A stretch of DNA of 64,000 nucleotides from Candidatus Venteria ishoeyi (lineage in GTDB: Bacteria; Pseudomonadota; Gammaproteobacteria; Beggiatoales; Beggiatoaceae). The notes below the pieces were generated by a model. The model searched no databases and had not been told where the DNA came from. It saw only the letters and a list, made by a program, of their open reading frames with translations. Made by a program: the position numbers and the translations under genes. This document shows, piece by piece, positions 33,855 to 43,741 of the stretch (position 1 is the first letter of the stretch; each line of letters starts with the position of its first letter). The stretch spans positions 1 to 64,000 of the forward strand of contig NZ_JAUCGJ010000006.1 in NCBI RefSeq assembly GCF_030378065.1, written 5' to 3'.

Positions 33855-35177
33855 ATGTCCACTCAAATCCCCACCGTCGGTTTTATTTCTCTGGGCTGCC
33901 CCAAAGCCACCGTTGATGCAGAACGCATCCTCAGTCAACTGCGTAGCGAAGGTTATGCGATTGTGCCTGATTACGCCGATGCGGAACTGGTCATCGTTAA
34001 TACCTGCGGTTTTATTGATGCCGCTGTGGAAGAATCGCTGGACGCCATCAGTGAAGCACTGGCAGAAAATGGGCGGGTCATTGTCACCGGCTGTCTGGGC
34101 GCGCGTGGAGATGTGGTAAAAAGCGCGCATCCCGCAGTGCTGGCAGTTACCGGCCCGGACAGCCTGGATGAAGTGATGCAGGCGGTACATGAAGTCCTGC
34201 CACCACAACACGATCCCTATCAAGACTTATTACCCCCCGGTGGCATTAAATTAACCCCGCGTCATTACGCCTATATCAAAATTGCCGAAGGCTGTAATCA
34301 ATCCTGTAGCTTTTGTATTATCCCCAGCCTGCGCGGCAAACTTAACAGCCGCCCCGCAGGAGCCGTGCTGGATGAAGCGGACAGTCTGGTTAGCGCGGGA
34401 GTGCGTGAACTACTCATCGTCTCACAAGATACCGCCGCTTATGGCGTAGACAGCCGTTATGCCCTGGATTTTCAGGGTGGCAAGCCGGTACGCCGTAAAA
34501 TTTTTAATTTGGTACGCGAGCTGAGTAAATTACCCGCCTGGTTGCGCCTGCATTATTTGTATCCCTACCCACATATTGATGAACTGGTGGAACTGATGGC
34601 AGAAGGTCTGGTGCTGCCCTACCTTGACGTGCCACTGCAACATGCCAGCCCCGGCATACTCAAAGCCATGCGCCGCCCGGCAAATACGGAAAACATGTTA
34701 AAGCGGATACAGGGCTGGCGAGAAACCTGTACTGAACTGACCTTACGCAGCACATTTATTGTCGGTTTTCCCGGTGAAACCGAGGCAGATTTTGAGCAGT
34801 TATTAGACTTTATCAAAGCCGCGCAATTAGACCGCGTAGGTGCATTTGCTTATTCACCGGTAGAGGGCGCGCCAGCCAATGCCTTGCCGGGACTAGTCTC
34901 AGAAACAGAAAAAGAAGCACGTCTGGCACAGTTCATGGAAACTCAACAAGCTATCAGCAGCGCCAAGTTACAACAACGTATCGGCGAACAGACCACGGTA
35001 TTAATTGACGATGTTGTTGATGGTACCTGCTATGCCCGCAGCCCTGCCGAAGCACCGGAAGTGGATGGTTTTGTGTTATTAGCGCAAGACCCGGAACAAG
35101 TCTGGCAAGTGGGAGATTTTGTTAATGTCCAAATCACCGGAGCTGATGCGCATGATTTATATGCGGTTGCTGATTGA
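33855..35177 (+). CDS. rimO: ribosomal protein S12 methylthiotransferase RimO
   Basis: RimO is a radical-SAM enzyme that adds a methylthio group to an Asp of ribosomal protein S12. The 440-residue protein has the N-terminal cluster cysteines Cys15 (LGCPK), Cys51 (NTCGF) and Cys80 (TGCLG), the radical-SAM motif CNQSCSFC (147, 151, 154), and a C-terminal TRAM domain. The phrase [14 protein letters not shown] distinguishes it from MiaB. Length is normal. AAGG lies near 33840, upstream of the ATG. Confidence 0.96.
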   Translation: MSTQIPTVGFISLGCPKATVDAERILSQLRSEGYAIVPDYADAELVIVNTCGFIDAAVEESLDAISEALAENGRVIVTGCLGARGDVVKSAHPAVLAVTGPDSLDEVMQAVHEVLPPQHDPYQDLLPPGGIKLTPRHYAYIKIAEGCNQSCSFCIIPSLRGKLNSRPAGAVLDEADSLVSAGVRELLIVSQDTAAYGVDSRYALDFQGGKPVRRKIFNLVRELSKLPAWLRLHYLYPYPHIDELVELMAEGLVLPYLDVPLQHASPGILKAMRRPANTENMLKRIQGWRETCTELTLRSTFIVGFPGETEADFEQLLDFIKAAQLDRVGAFAYSPVEGAPANALPGLVSETEKEARLAQFMETQQAISSAKLQQRIGEQTTVLIDDVVDGTCYARSPAEAPEVDGFVLLAQDPEQVWQVGDFVNVQITGADAHDLYAVAD

Positions 35178-35218
35178 TATGTAAATTCAGTGCCGTATAA
35201 GCAGTGATTTTTTTGCTG

Positions 35219-35251
35219 AGGGATAACACCCCTTCAAGGGGTGTTATCCCT
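35219..35251. terminator. perfect palindrome between convergent rimO and tamB
   Basis: AGGGATAACACCCCTT and its exact complement are separated by one base, giving a 16-base stem. It lies 42 bases after the rimO stop and four bases from the tamB stop, so it can end both transcripts. Neither side has a clear T-run. Confidence 0.6.
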
Positions 35252-35254
35252 GAT

Positions 35255-38200
35255 TCAACGCTCCAGCGTATAACGAATATCCATGCCATTAGCCTTAGCG
35301 CTGGTATCTGCTTCAACCGTGATATTCCGGGTCAAATTGTAACGCACCTTAAAAATATTCACGGCATCAAATAAACCGATGCCGTAACCCATATATAAAT
35401 CCGGGGTGAGGTATTTGCCTAACATGAAGGTGCTGCCTTGCTCTCCATCCTGAGATTCCAGACCCGCAACATCCAGACCCAGTTCGTTACGCAGATTATT
35501 AACCACTGAGCTATCTTCATCCAGTGCCATTGCACTGACTGCCTGCATCAATACCTCGCTGTCATTACCCCCACCTTTCCCCAGTTCAGAAGCGGGGCGG
35601 CCTAATACCAGCCAGGACAGAATGTTCGTTTGATCCATTTGTGGTTGCGAGAACAGTTCCAGGTGTGGTTTTTTGGCATTACCGGTGACATCAATACCCA
35701 CTGTAACATCTTGTAGTTCACGCACTGCGCGGACATCCAGACCGGGGTTGTCCAGGGGGCCATCGGTATATAAAGCATAACCTTTGGTAATTTTAAGATT
35801 TTGCCCATACGCCTTGTAAGTACCTTCAGCCACGCCAATGCGACCATTGCCGGTGAGAATTTCCCCCGGCTGCTGGGTGATGCCAAGCTCGCCTTGCAGA
35901 CGGCCTTTAAAACCCATGCCTTTGACCCGCACCTTGTCACCTAAAACCACCTGAATCTGGGCATTCACGGGCATGTTGCTGCCGGTTTTCTGTTTTTCTT
36001 CTACCGCTTCGATAGGATTGATGATACGCACATCGCTAGATGGCTGCACGCTGCCTTGTAATTCCGGCGGCGTGATCAAGGCTTCAGGAATCAGCAACTT
36101 GCCATTGACCTTAATTGCCTTTGCATCGGCTTGCAGCATAATATCAGGTGAAGCCAGCAACCAGATTTGTGGCGTATTAAGCATTTCAAAGTTTTTACCC
36201 GAAATACGGCCTTGAACCTGCCAGTCTGGTTTCAGTCGAATGGCAGCATTTAAGTCAAGCTTGCCGGTATCAGTATTTATTGAACTTTTGGCTTCGCCAG
36301 ATACAATTTGTCCTTGTAATTTTAAGCTGCCCGTTTGATCGCCAGCTAAAGCCACCTCAATATCACGTAGTCTTAAGCCCAGCGGCTCAATTTCAATTTT
36401 GCCATCCTGGAGCTTGATTTCACCCGTGATAAGCGGCTTTTCCAGATCACCATTGATTTTGAGCTGGCCTTTAATCGTGCCTTGTGGGTTGTTAAGGTCA
36501 GGCAGAAAAATCGGTAACAGGGAAAAATCCTGCATGTGCAAATTTAACAGGCCATTCAGGGGTTGCTTTTTTGCCAGGGGGTAGTGATTCAAAGCCGGTA
36601 ATTTAAGCTGTGCTTCCAGTTTATCCTGCTGGTTAAACCGTAACTGAAGCTGACTGTGTAAGCCTTTGTTATTTAAGCGAGCCTGTAAATGACCACCTTG
36701 GTGTTCCAGCAATTGCAAACGCTGTTGTTCTGTCGTTTCTTCCGGGTCTAAGTAACTGATTTTACCCGCAGACAGTTGAAATGCTGCCTTGCCATGTAAA
36801 CTGCCGTTTTTATCCAGTTGGGCTTGCAGTTGTCCATCCAGTTGCGTGCCACTGATGTCTAAGCCAGCAGGCAATAAACTACCGGCTTGCGCGGCGGTCA
36901 GTTGCTTAATATCCAGAGAAACCTGCACCTGTTGTTGTAACCAGCGTCCGTCAGCACATAGTTTTGCTGTTTGTTGTTTTTTGGGGGGCGTTGTCAGTTG
37001 CAGGCAAAGTGGAGTGAATTCTAATTGCTGCTCTGCAAACGCCAGCGTGACAGGCTTTTCCAGTTGTAACTGATATTTTTTCAGGGCATTCAATTGTAAC
37101 TGTGACAAGCTGCCGCGCCAATGCTTTGTTTTGGGCTGCGTACCTGAGAGTTGCAATGTGCCATTAACATCCTTGCCCTGCACATCCACTTGTAAGGTAT
37201 GTTGTTTCAGGTTGCCTTGTGCCAGAAGATTGATGTGATTGATATTGATATCCTGGTGTGTCAGTTCTCTGGCAGTGAGTTTCAGTTGTAAAGGCTGGGT
37301 TTCACTGAGTGTACCTTGCGCCCGCAAAGTCAATTTGTTCAGTTTGCTATCCTGCCATTTCAATTTTTTTCCATCAAGTTGCATATCCACAGCAAGCTGT
37401 TTTAATGAACCCGCTAAAGTCCCTTTGCCCTGTACGCTGCCAAATAATTGCGGCAGCATGTCTTCCAAATGCCTGGCATTTAACTGCCATTGCAAATTCA
37501 GCTTTTCCTGCCCCTGCATGTGTCCTTGCAACTGGAATTTGGTCTTGCCAATTTGTGCATCAAATTGTTGCAAATGATATTGCTGCTCATGAATTTCAAC
37601 CTGGCTTTGCAAATGTAGCGGATGTTTTTGTAAAGTACCATGCAGCAATAGTTTGGGAATGCTTGCCTGCAATTGACCCTTATCTCCCAGTTTCCCGCTA
37701 CTGCGCATGTTCAATGCCAGTTGCCCCGGCCATGCCTGCCATTGCACGGCAGGATTGATGTGTTGTGCATCCAGCGCAAGCTCCCAGGATAAATGGGGTT
37801 TTAAGCCCACATCACCGCTGAGATTGAGCTTACCACCCAATATTTCAGCACTTAGGCTTTGCAGTTGCAGGTGTTTTTGACTACCACTGACAGTCAGTTG
37901 CCATTGGCTCTCTGGAATATCCAAACCTTGAAAGTCACTGTTGCCTTGCAGTTGCCAGTTATCCGGGGTACCGCTGATTTGCAGTTGACCTGTTGGACTG
38001 AAAACCTGCGGTGTTTTGCTTTGCAGTGGCCATTGCAATGATTTCCAGTTAAGCGTGGCATTAAACTCAGGTGTTTTTTGTAAATTCAGCGCAGCATTGG
38101 CATGAATTTCCAGCGCAGAATCCGGCTGAGATAATGTCATCTCATCAACAGCCCAGTGTAACCAATCGTTTTTGTTTTTCCCGCTGATGTGTAATTGCAG

Positions 38201-39166
38201 CGGGCCATACGGTGTAATATGACCGTGTGTTTCTGATTGCACCTGGATATTTTTTAAATCCCCGTTAAACCGCCACTGACTACGCCCCTGGATGTCAGGT
38301 AAGTCTTTGACCAGTGCCTGTAACCAGGGTTGGCGGCTGTCAAAATCTTTTAGCATCAAATCTGCCTGCCATGCCAATTGTGGCTTTAACAGGTTTTCAG
38401 CCGAAAAATTTAATTGAATCTGAATGGGGTCTTGTGGACTGTCTAACTTTAAAAGGCCGGATAATTTTTTGCTGTCTCCCGCCAGTTGTAATCGCCCTTT
38501 GCTTTGTGGCAATTGCACAGACGCAACAGCCTTGCCTTGGGATACTGCTGCCAATAAATTCCAGTGCCCTTCCAGGCTGATATCATAAGGTTTTTGCAGG
38601 TTCAGCCTGCCTTGTAAGCGTAATGCCGGGATGTGTATATCCGGTTCTAGTTGCACGGACTTTAAGGCCAACTGATTTAATATCAGGTGGTTTTTCTCGC
38701 TATGTACAGACAAATTTGCCTGTTGCAACTGGTAAGTTTGCTCACCCTGCTGTAATTGAAATTGCCTTAATAAGACATTATCAATTTGCAGGGCAACAGG
38801 CAGTTGTATGTCGGGGATTGTTAACGGGGTTTTATTTTCGCTATCAGCAGGCGCAGCAGCAGGTAATTGAATATGCAGCACCGTTGCGCTGAAAGTTTGT
38901 ATATGTAGCTTCAAACGCAGCAGAGACGCTGGTTGCCAGCGCAGTTGCAATTGTTCGCTATGTACCTGCATTTCACCAGTTTGCCAATGCAGGCCCTGCA
39001 AGCGACTATTGCCCAGAATTTTGCCTTCAACCTGCCGAACCTGCAAGTTTGGCACCCAGGCCAGAACAGCGCGCAAACCTGTGGTGGTATTGAATATAAA
39101 ATAAAAAAGACCCACAACTAGAGTCACTATAAAAAGCGCCGTATAAAGACGCCAATGGCTACGCAC
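35255..39166 (-). CDS. tamB: translocation and assembly module protein TamB
   Basis: TamB is a very long inner-membrane-anchored protein that spans the periplasm with a beta-taco fold and moves phospholipid or helps outer-membrane protein assembly. The 1303-residue product has one N-terminal helix (YTALFIVTLVVGLFYFIF), a huge repetitive beta-rich body rich in Leu/Gln, and the conserved C-terminal DUF490 domain ending LYMGYGIGLFD and IRYTLER. A GTG start at 39166 is preferred because AAGGA lies seven bases upstream; the frame stays open to a TTG at 39256 with no ribosome site. The usual partner gene tamA is not adjacent. Confidence 0.92.
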   Translation of the reverse strand: MRSHWRLYTALFIVTLVVGLFYFIFNTTTGLRAVLAWVPNLQVRQVEGKILGNSRLQGLHWQTGEMQVHSEQLQLRWQPASLLRLKLHIQTFSATVLHIQLPAAAPADSENKTPLTIPDIQLPVALQIDNVLLRQFQLQQGEQTYQLQQANLSVHSEKNHLILNQLALKSVQLEPDIHIPALRLQGRLNLQKPYDISLEGHWNLLAAVSQGKAVASVQLPQSKGRLQLAGDSKKLSGLLKLDSPQDPIQIQLNFSAENLLKPQLAWQADLMLKDFDSRQPWLQALVKDLPDIQGRSQWRFNGDLKNIQVQSETHGHITPYGPLQLHISGKNKNDWLHWAVDEMTLSQPDSALEIHANAALNLQKTPEFNATLNWKSLQWPLQSKTPQVFSPTGQLQISGTPDNWQLQGNSDFQGLDIPESQWQLTVSGSQKHLQLQSLSAEILGGKLNLSGDVGLKPHLSWELALDAQHINPAVQWQAWPGQLALNMRSSGKLGDKGQLQASIPKLLLHGTLQKHPLHLQSQVEIHEQQYHLQQFDAQIGKTKFQLQGHMQGQEKLNLQWQLNARHLEDMLPQLFGSVQGKGTLAGSLKQLAVDMQLDGKKLKWQDSKLNKLTLRAQGTLSETQPLQLKLTARELTHQDININHINLLAQGNLKQHTLQVDVQGKDVNGTLQLSGTQPKTKHWRGSLSQLQLNALKKYQLQLEKPVTLAFAEQQLEFTPLCLQLTTPPKKQQTAKLCADGRWLQQQVQVSLDIKQLTAAQAGSLLPAGLDISGTQLDGQLQAQLDKNGSLHGKAAFQLSAGKISYLDPEETTEQQRLQLLEHQGGHLQARLNNKGLHSQLQLRFNQQDKLEAQLKLPALNHYPLAKKQPLNGLLNLHMQDFSLLPIFLPDLNNPQGTIKGQLKINGDLEKPLITGEIKLQDGKIEIEPLGLRLRDIEVALAGDQTGSLKLQGQIVSGEAKSSINTDTGKLDLNAAIRLKPDWQVQGRISGKNFEMLNTPQIWLLASPDIMLQADAKAIKVNGKLLIPEALITPPELQGSVQPSSDVRIINPIEAVEEKQKTGSNMPVNAQIQVVLGDKVRVKGMGFKGRLQGELGITQQPGEILTGNGRIGVAEGTYKAYGQNLKITKGYALYTDGPLDNPGLDVRAVRELQDVTVGIDVTGNAKKPHLELFSQPQMDQTNILSWLVLGRPASELGKGGGNDSEVLMQAVSAMALDEDSSVVNNLRNELGLDVAGLESQDGEQGSTFMLGKYLTPDLYMGYGIGLFDAVNIFKVRYNLTRNITVEADTSAKANGMDIRYTLER

Positions 39167-39361
39167 GGCAAGGTCCTTGTGAAAATTGCTTAAACTGAGA
39201 TAACAATATCCGTATGATAATACGATAGCTTGTTTATGACCCAGAGAAATTTCCAATAAAAATCATCAATATCATAAAATAATTCGAGTACACTATTCTC
39301 ACTCAAAAAACCGCTAAAAAATAAGAGTGGTATGAGTGATAAATAATCAGGAGATACCACC

Positions 39362-40156
39362 ATGTATTTTTTTCATTGCAGCTTAATCCGGCACCTTTTT
39401 TTTATTACCGGGTTAATCAGTCTGTTATTAATAACGATGATCGTGTCAGGAGACAAGGCGCAAGCTGCGCCTGTATTGTTTAAAAATCCGATTACGCTGG
39501 TTACTGGCAACCATTACGCACCTTTTGCCGATAGCAGCCTGTCTGGAGGCGGTATGAGTGTTGAAGTGGTTAAAGCTGCATTCAATGCGGTTGGGCGTCG
39601 GGCTTATGTGGCGTTTATGCCTTGGCGGCGTGGCTTTATTGGTGTTCAGCGTCGATCCTATGCAGGCACCTTCCCACATTTTCGCAGCGCGGAACTTGCT
39701 GAGGAATTTTATTTTTCTGACTCGCTGTACCCGATACAACAACGTATTTATGTCAGTGCAGGCAGTAAAATTGATTTTAATACGCTGGATGATTTGACCA
39801 GTTACCGCTTGTGCTCCCCAATTGGGCATACCATAGACAAAGGTTTACAAAAACGCATTGATACGGCGGCAATTTCAGTTATTTCGCCCAGCTCTACTAA
39901 ACTGTGCGCCAAAATGCTGGAAAAAAACCGAGTGGATTTTATGGCACTGGATGAAACGGTTTACCGTTATATGTTTAAAGGCTTTAAATTAAAAGCAGTG
40001 GGTCGTCCACTACAACGCGCGGACTTGTTTTTATTATTGCCCAAACAGGATCCAGAGAGCAAAACCTTGTTACAGGAATTTAACGCAGGGCTTGCGGTGA
40101 TTAAAAAATCTGGACAATTTGATAAAATTGTAAAAAGACATCTTAAATATCCGTAG
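39362..40156 (+). CDS. periplasmic substrate-binding protein, SBP_bac_3-like
   Basis: The 264-residue precursor has a signal peptide (about 1-35, ending AQA-A) and the type II binding-protein pattern: ITLVTGNHYAPFAD near the start, VEVVKAAFNAVGRRAYVAFMPWRRG, LDDLTSYRLCSPIGHTID and a C-terminal FNAGLAVIKKSGQFDKIV. Orphan proteins of this type in gammaproteobacteria often serve as sensors or scavengers rather than transporter parts; no permease or ATPase lies nearby. AGGAG sits nine bases before the ATG. The ligand cannot be predicted. Confidence 0.8.
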   Translation: MYFFHCSLIRHLFFITGLISLLLITMIVSGDKAQAAPVLFKNPITLVTGNHYAPFADSSLSGGGMSVEVVKAAFNAVGRRAYVAFMPWRRGFIGVQRRSYAGTFPHFRSAELAEEFYFSDSLYPIQQRIYVSAGSKIDFNTLDDLTSYRLCSPIGHTIDKGLQKRIDTAAISVISPSSTKLCAKMLEKNRVDFMALDETVYRYMFKGFKLKAVGRPLQRADLFLLLPKQDPESKTLLQEFNAGLAVIKKSGQFDKIVKRHLKYP

Positions 40157-40187
40157 ACTTTTTTCTTTTTCAGACAGAACACACTAT

Positions 40188-40364
40188 ATGAATATATTGT
40201 ATATACTTATTCCACTTTCTTTTGTATTACTTGGCGCAATTATCTGGGCGCTGCTGTGGGCGATTAAAAGTGGTCAGTTTGAAGATATGGAGGGTCCCGC
40301 ACATGAGATCCTGATGGATGATGATGACATTAAAAAAACAACAAATAATGAGAAACAAAACTAA
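40188..40364 (+). CDS. ccoS: cbb3-type cytochrome oxidase assembly protein CcoS
   Basis: CcoS is a tiny membrane protein needed for maturation of the cbb3 oxidase, which reduces oxygen at low concentrations. The frame encodes 58 residues: MNILYILIPLSFVLLGAIIW and on through one membrane helix, then WAIKSGQFEDMEGPAHEILMDDD, which is the family hallmark. Its TAA overlaps the ATG of glgX (TAATG). The ccoNOPQ and ccoGHI genes are not in the window, so this copy is detached from its usual cluster. It fits with the copper chaperones at 6215-7397. Confidence 0.92.
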   Translation: MNILYILIPLSFVLLGAIIWALLWAIKSGQFEDMEGPAHEILMDDDDIKKTTNNEKQN

Positions 40365-42442
40365 TGCCTGTGTATGCCAGTAAAACGGGAAAACGCTATC
40401 CATTGGGGGCCGTTGCCGACAGCAATGGGGTTAATTTCTGTATTTTCAGTCGTAATGCGGAAGCAGTGGAACTGCTATTGTATGAAAAAGCTGAAAGTCC
40501 CACCGCTTTTCAGATCGTTTGCCTGGACCCACAGGCCAACCGCAGCTTTTTCTTCTGGCATGTGTATGTGGAAAAATTGCCACCCGGTATCCATTACACC
40601 TGGCGGGTGAACGGATTATATGAACCCCGCGCAGGTCATCGTTATGACTCCAGTAAGGAACTATTGGATCCCTGGGCGCGCGCAGTCACTGATTGTTTAT
40701 GGAAGCGTGAAGAGCATACAGAATGTTTCGAGTCCTATCCGGGAATGCGTGCTATCGTACTACCACCGGACACTTATGATTGGGAAGGCGATGAACCACT
40801 GAAAAGTCCGCATGAAGACAGTATTATTTATGAGCTTCATGTCGGCGGTTTTACCCGGCATAAATCTTCCAAAGTCAAATACCCAGGCACTTTTTCCGGT
40901 ATTATTGAAAAAATCCCTTACCTGAAATCATTGGGTATCACCCATGTGGAATTATTACCCATCATGGCTTTTGATGAACAGGATGTTCCCCCAGGTGCGG
41001 CGCGGCTGGGTTTGCATAATTACTGGGGATACAGCACCCATAGTTTTTTCAGTCCACACCCGACTTATTGCAAACATCCGAAAAAAGGCAAGCATCAGCA
41101 GGAATTCAGGGACATGGTCAAAGCCCTGCATCAAGCGGGTATTGGCGTGATTTTAGATGTCGTATTTAACCATACCGCAGAAGGTGGTAATGGTGGCCCG
41201 ACGATTAATTTCAAAGGCCTGGATAATGCTATTTTTTATCATCTGGATGCCCTGGATCAAAGTATTTACCGAGATTATACGGGTTGTGGCAATACCATTA
41301 ACTGCAATCATCCGCTTGTCACCCAGTTTATTATTGACTCATTAAAATACTGGGTGCAGGAAATGCACGTTGACGGTTTTCGTTTTGATCTCGCCAGCGT
41401 TTTGGTACGCGATGAAAATGGCGAGCCGATGCACAATGCGCCCGCTACCTGGGCGATTGAGTTCTCCCGCGAACTGGCAGGCACTTATCTGATCGCTGAA
41501 GCCTGGGATGCTGCCGGTTTATATCAGGTGGGCGCGTTTCCAGGTTATCGCTGGATGGAATGGAACGGACTTTACCGCGATGTATTACGCCGTTTTCTAC
41601 GTGGTGAACGCGGTCTGATTGGCGAGCTTGCCATGCGCTTGACCGGTAGTAATGACCTGTATCAGGTAGATGGGCGTTTACCGGTTAACAGCATCAACTT
41701 TATTACCTGCCACGATGGTTTCACCCTGCATGATTTAGTCAGTTATGAATATAAAAACAATGAAGGCAACGGTGAAAATAATAACGATGGTTGTAACCAT
41801 AATCTCAGTTGGAATTGTGGTATTGAAGGCAAAACCTCAGATCAGAATATTCTGACGCTGCGCAACCGCCAGATACGCAATGCTTTCACCCTGTTATTGC
41901 TCAGCCACGGCGTGCCCATGTTACTGGCAGGGGATGAAGTGCAACGCACGCAAAAAGGCAATAACAATGCCTATTGCCAGGATAATGAACTGAGTTGGTT
42001 TGACTGGCACCAGACTAAAAAACACCCCGGACTGTTACATTTTGTGCAGGAAATGACTGCATTTCGCAAGCGCCACAAAAACCTGATGCGCCGCCATTAT
42101 CTGACCGGACAGCCCTGTCCCGGCAGTGGTCGCCTGGATGTGCGCTGGCATGGTTATCAGCTCAATCAACCCTTATGGGATGATCCAGATGCGCAATTAC
42201 TGGTTTACACCTTAGCCGCTCCAGATGAAGACGAAGAAGATTTACATATTATGATCAATATGTCAGATCGCCCCATACGCCTGTCACTGCCCAGAATTAA
42301 AAACCAACGCTGGCATCGGGCGATTGATACCAGCATGGAATCACCACAGGATATTATTAGTAAAAGCGAGCAACACACTTGGCCAGGGCTGCATTATCAG
42401 GTTTCTGCGCACAGTATTGTGGTAATGGAAAGTCGGGTATGA
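40364..42442 (+). CDS. glgX: glycogen debranching enzyme GlgX (isoamylase type)
   Basis: GlgX hydrolyses alpha-1,6 branches of phosphorylase-limit glycogen. The 692-residue protein has an N-terminal CBM48 domain (about 10-115), the GH13 barrel with the nucleophile Asp342 in DGFRFDLAS, acid/base Glu379 in LIAEAWD and Asp451 in ITCHDGFT, and a C-terminal beta domain. These positions are close to those of E. coli GlgX. It starts within the ccoS stop codon and ends in an ATGA overlap with the phosphatase gene. Other glycogen genes are not in the window. Confidence 0.93.
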   Translation: MPVYASKTGKRYPLGAVADSNGVNFCIFSRNAEAVELLLYEKAESPTAFQIVCLDPQANRSFFFWHVYVEKLPPGIHYTWRVNGLYEPRAGHRYDSSKELLDPWARAVTDCLWKREEHTECFESYPGMRAIVLPPDTYDWEGDEPLKSPHEDSIIYELHVGGFTRHKSSKVKYPGTFSGIIEKIPYLKSLGITHVELLPIMAFDEQDVPPGAARLGLHNYWGYSTHSFFSPHPTYCKHPKKGKHQQEFRDMVKALHQAGIGVILDVVFNHTAEGGNGGPTINFKGLDNAIFYHLDALDQSIYRDYTGCGNTINCNHPLVTQFIIDSLKYWVQEMHVDGFRFDLASVLVRDENGEPMHNAPATWAIEFSRELAGTYLIAEAWDAAGLYQVGAFPGYRWMEWNGLYRDVLRRFLRGERGLIGELAMRLTGSNDLYQVDGRLPVNSINFITCHDGFTLHDLVSYEYKNNEGNGENNNDGCNHNLSWNCGIEGKTSDQNILTLRNRQIRNAFTLLLLSHGVPMLLAGDEVQRTQKGNNNAYCQDNELSWFDWHQTKKHPGLLHFVQEMTAFRKRHKNLMRRHYLTGQPCPGSGRLDVRWHGYQLNQPLWDDPDAQLLVYTLAAPDEDEEDLHIMINMSDRPIRLSLPRIKNQRWHRAIDTSMESPQDIISKSEQHTWPGLHYQVSAHSIVVMESRV

Positions 42443-43107
42443 GCAAGAACACAAACCTGCGTTGGCACAGTATCTTATTTGATTTAGATGGCACACTGAT
42501 TGACACCAGCCAGGATTTAGCGGCAGCACTGAATACCGTGCTCCAGAGCAAAGGGCGTGACCCCCTGCCTTATCAGACCATACGCCCCTGGGTGAGTTAC
42601 GGCGGTAAATTCATGATTGCTCAGGCTTTTGCTTATCCTTTTGGCGATAGCATTATTGATCCACTGTGGGAACACCTGGTTGCGGACTACCGGCAAAATA
42701 TCGCAGTTCACAGCCGTTTGTTTCAAGGCATGGACAGGGTGTTAGAACAGATAGAATCTGCGGGTAATAACTGGGGTATCGTCACCAATAAAGCCAGTTG
42801 GCTCACCAATCCCTTATTAATTGCGCTAAACCTGGATAAACGCAGCGGCTGCACGGTCAGCGCCGACAGCCTCATTGCCAAAAAACCTCACCCCTTGCCC
42901 TTGTTATACGCCGCTGAGCAATTGGGCAGCGCACCTGAAGACTGTTTATATATAGGTGATGCGCAACGTGACATTGAAGCCGGACAGCGCGCGGGCATGG
43001 ATACTGCCGTGGCTTTGTTTGGTTATCTGGAAGCCGATGCCAAACCGCAGGCATGGGGCGCGGATTGGTTATTAGACAGCCCGCAGGCTTTGGCTGAAAT
43101 ACTGTAA
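42439..43107 (+). CDS. HAD-family phosphoglycolate phosphatase-like (Gph/MupP)
   Basis: The 222-residue protein has HAD motif I DLDGTLIDT (about 15-23), motif II IVTNK, motif III KKPHPLPL and motif IV YIGDAQRDIEAG. The helical cap matches the Gph group, which removes phosphate from 2-phosphoglycolate; the closely related MupP acts on MurNAc 6-phosphate in cell-wall recycling, and the two cannot be separated here. ATG 42439 overlaps the glgX stop (ATGA). The ankyrin-protein gene follows with no gap. Confidence 0.85.
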   Translation: MSKNTNLRWHSILFDLDGTLIDTSQDLAAALNTVLQSKGRDPLPYQTIRPWVSYGGKFMIAQAFAYPFGDSIIDPLWEHLVADYRQNIAVHSRLFQGMDRVLEQIESAGNNWGIVTNKASWLTNPLLIALNLDKRSGCTVSADSLIAKKPHPLPLLYAAEQLGSAPEDCLYIGDAQRDIEAGQRAGMDTAVALFGYLEADAKPQAWGADWLLDSPQALAEIL

Positions 43108-43656
43108 ATGCGATTATCTTTATTGGTGCTATCTGCCTGCCTGCTGCTCGGACTTGCTTATTTTCTTCTATGGCCATCTCTGGATATTGAACAACTCGAT
43201 AAACGTGGACGCAGCGCCTTATCCCGCGCTGCTGAAAGCGGAGATGTGGTACAACTGAAACAACTGCTGGCACAAGGCGCGCAGGTGAATCAACGCGATT
43301 TATGCCAATGGACACCGCTGTTACATGCCGCGCTTAATGGGCGCACGGAAGTGATTCATTATTTGTTAAAACACGGCGCTGCCGTCAATGCGGTGGATAA
43401 GGGCGGTTATTCCGCGCTTATGCTGGCAGCCTCTAATAATCATGTGCAAAGTATTGTTTATCTGGAAGCCAAAGGTGCGGATTTAAATTTACAGGATGAC
43501 AGCATGGGCTGGACGGCCTTAATCTGGGCGGTAAAGCAAGGCCACCAAGACGCCATGACCGCTTTGTTTGCCCTGGAAGCCGATGCTTCACTGACTGATC
43601 ATGAAGGCAAAACTGTGTATGACTGGATACGGGCGGGAAGTTTAGAACCGGAATGA
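43108..43656 (+). CDS. membrane-anchored ankyrin repeat protein
   Basis: The 182-residue protein has an N-terminal hydrophobic helix (about 3-22) serving as anchor or signal, then four ankyrin repeats: RGRSALSRAAESGD, QWTPLLHAALNGRTEVIHYLLKHGA, GYSALMLAASNNHVQSIVYLEAKGA and GWTALIWAVKQGHQDAM. Ankyrin repeats mediate protein contacts, here most likely in the periplasm. The ATG follows the phosphatase stop directly (TAAATG). A family A repeat lies two bases after its stop. Confidence 0.85.
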   Translation: MRLSLLVLSACLLLGLAYFLLWPSLDIEQLDKRGRSALSRAAESGDVVQLKQLLAQGAQVNQRDLCQWTPLLHAALNGRTEVIHYLLKHGAAVNAVDKGGYSALMLAASNNHVQSIVYLEAKGADLNLQDDSMGWTALIWAVKQGHQDAMTALFALEADASLTDHEGKTVYDWIRAGSLEPE

Positions 43657-43657
43657 A

Positions 43658-43719
43658 CTATTACAGCGTAGGACTGCCAGTCCTGAAGTTATTATTTGTT
43701 TTTACCAGTTACTGTACTA
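43658..43719. mobile_element. MITE-like element, family A, internally deleted copy
   Basis: The 62-base unit runs from CTATTACAG to CTGTACTA. Bases 43670-43719 are identical to 3110-3159. Compared with 3050-3160 it lacks the stretch between CAGCG and the central palindrome and one arm of that palindrome, as if deletions had occurred between short direct repeats. Confidence 0.7.
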
Positions 43720-43741
43720 TTAAATTCAAAAAGGATGAATC

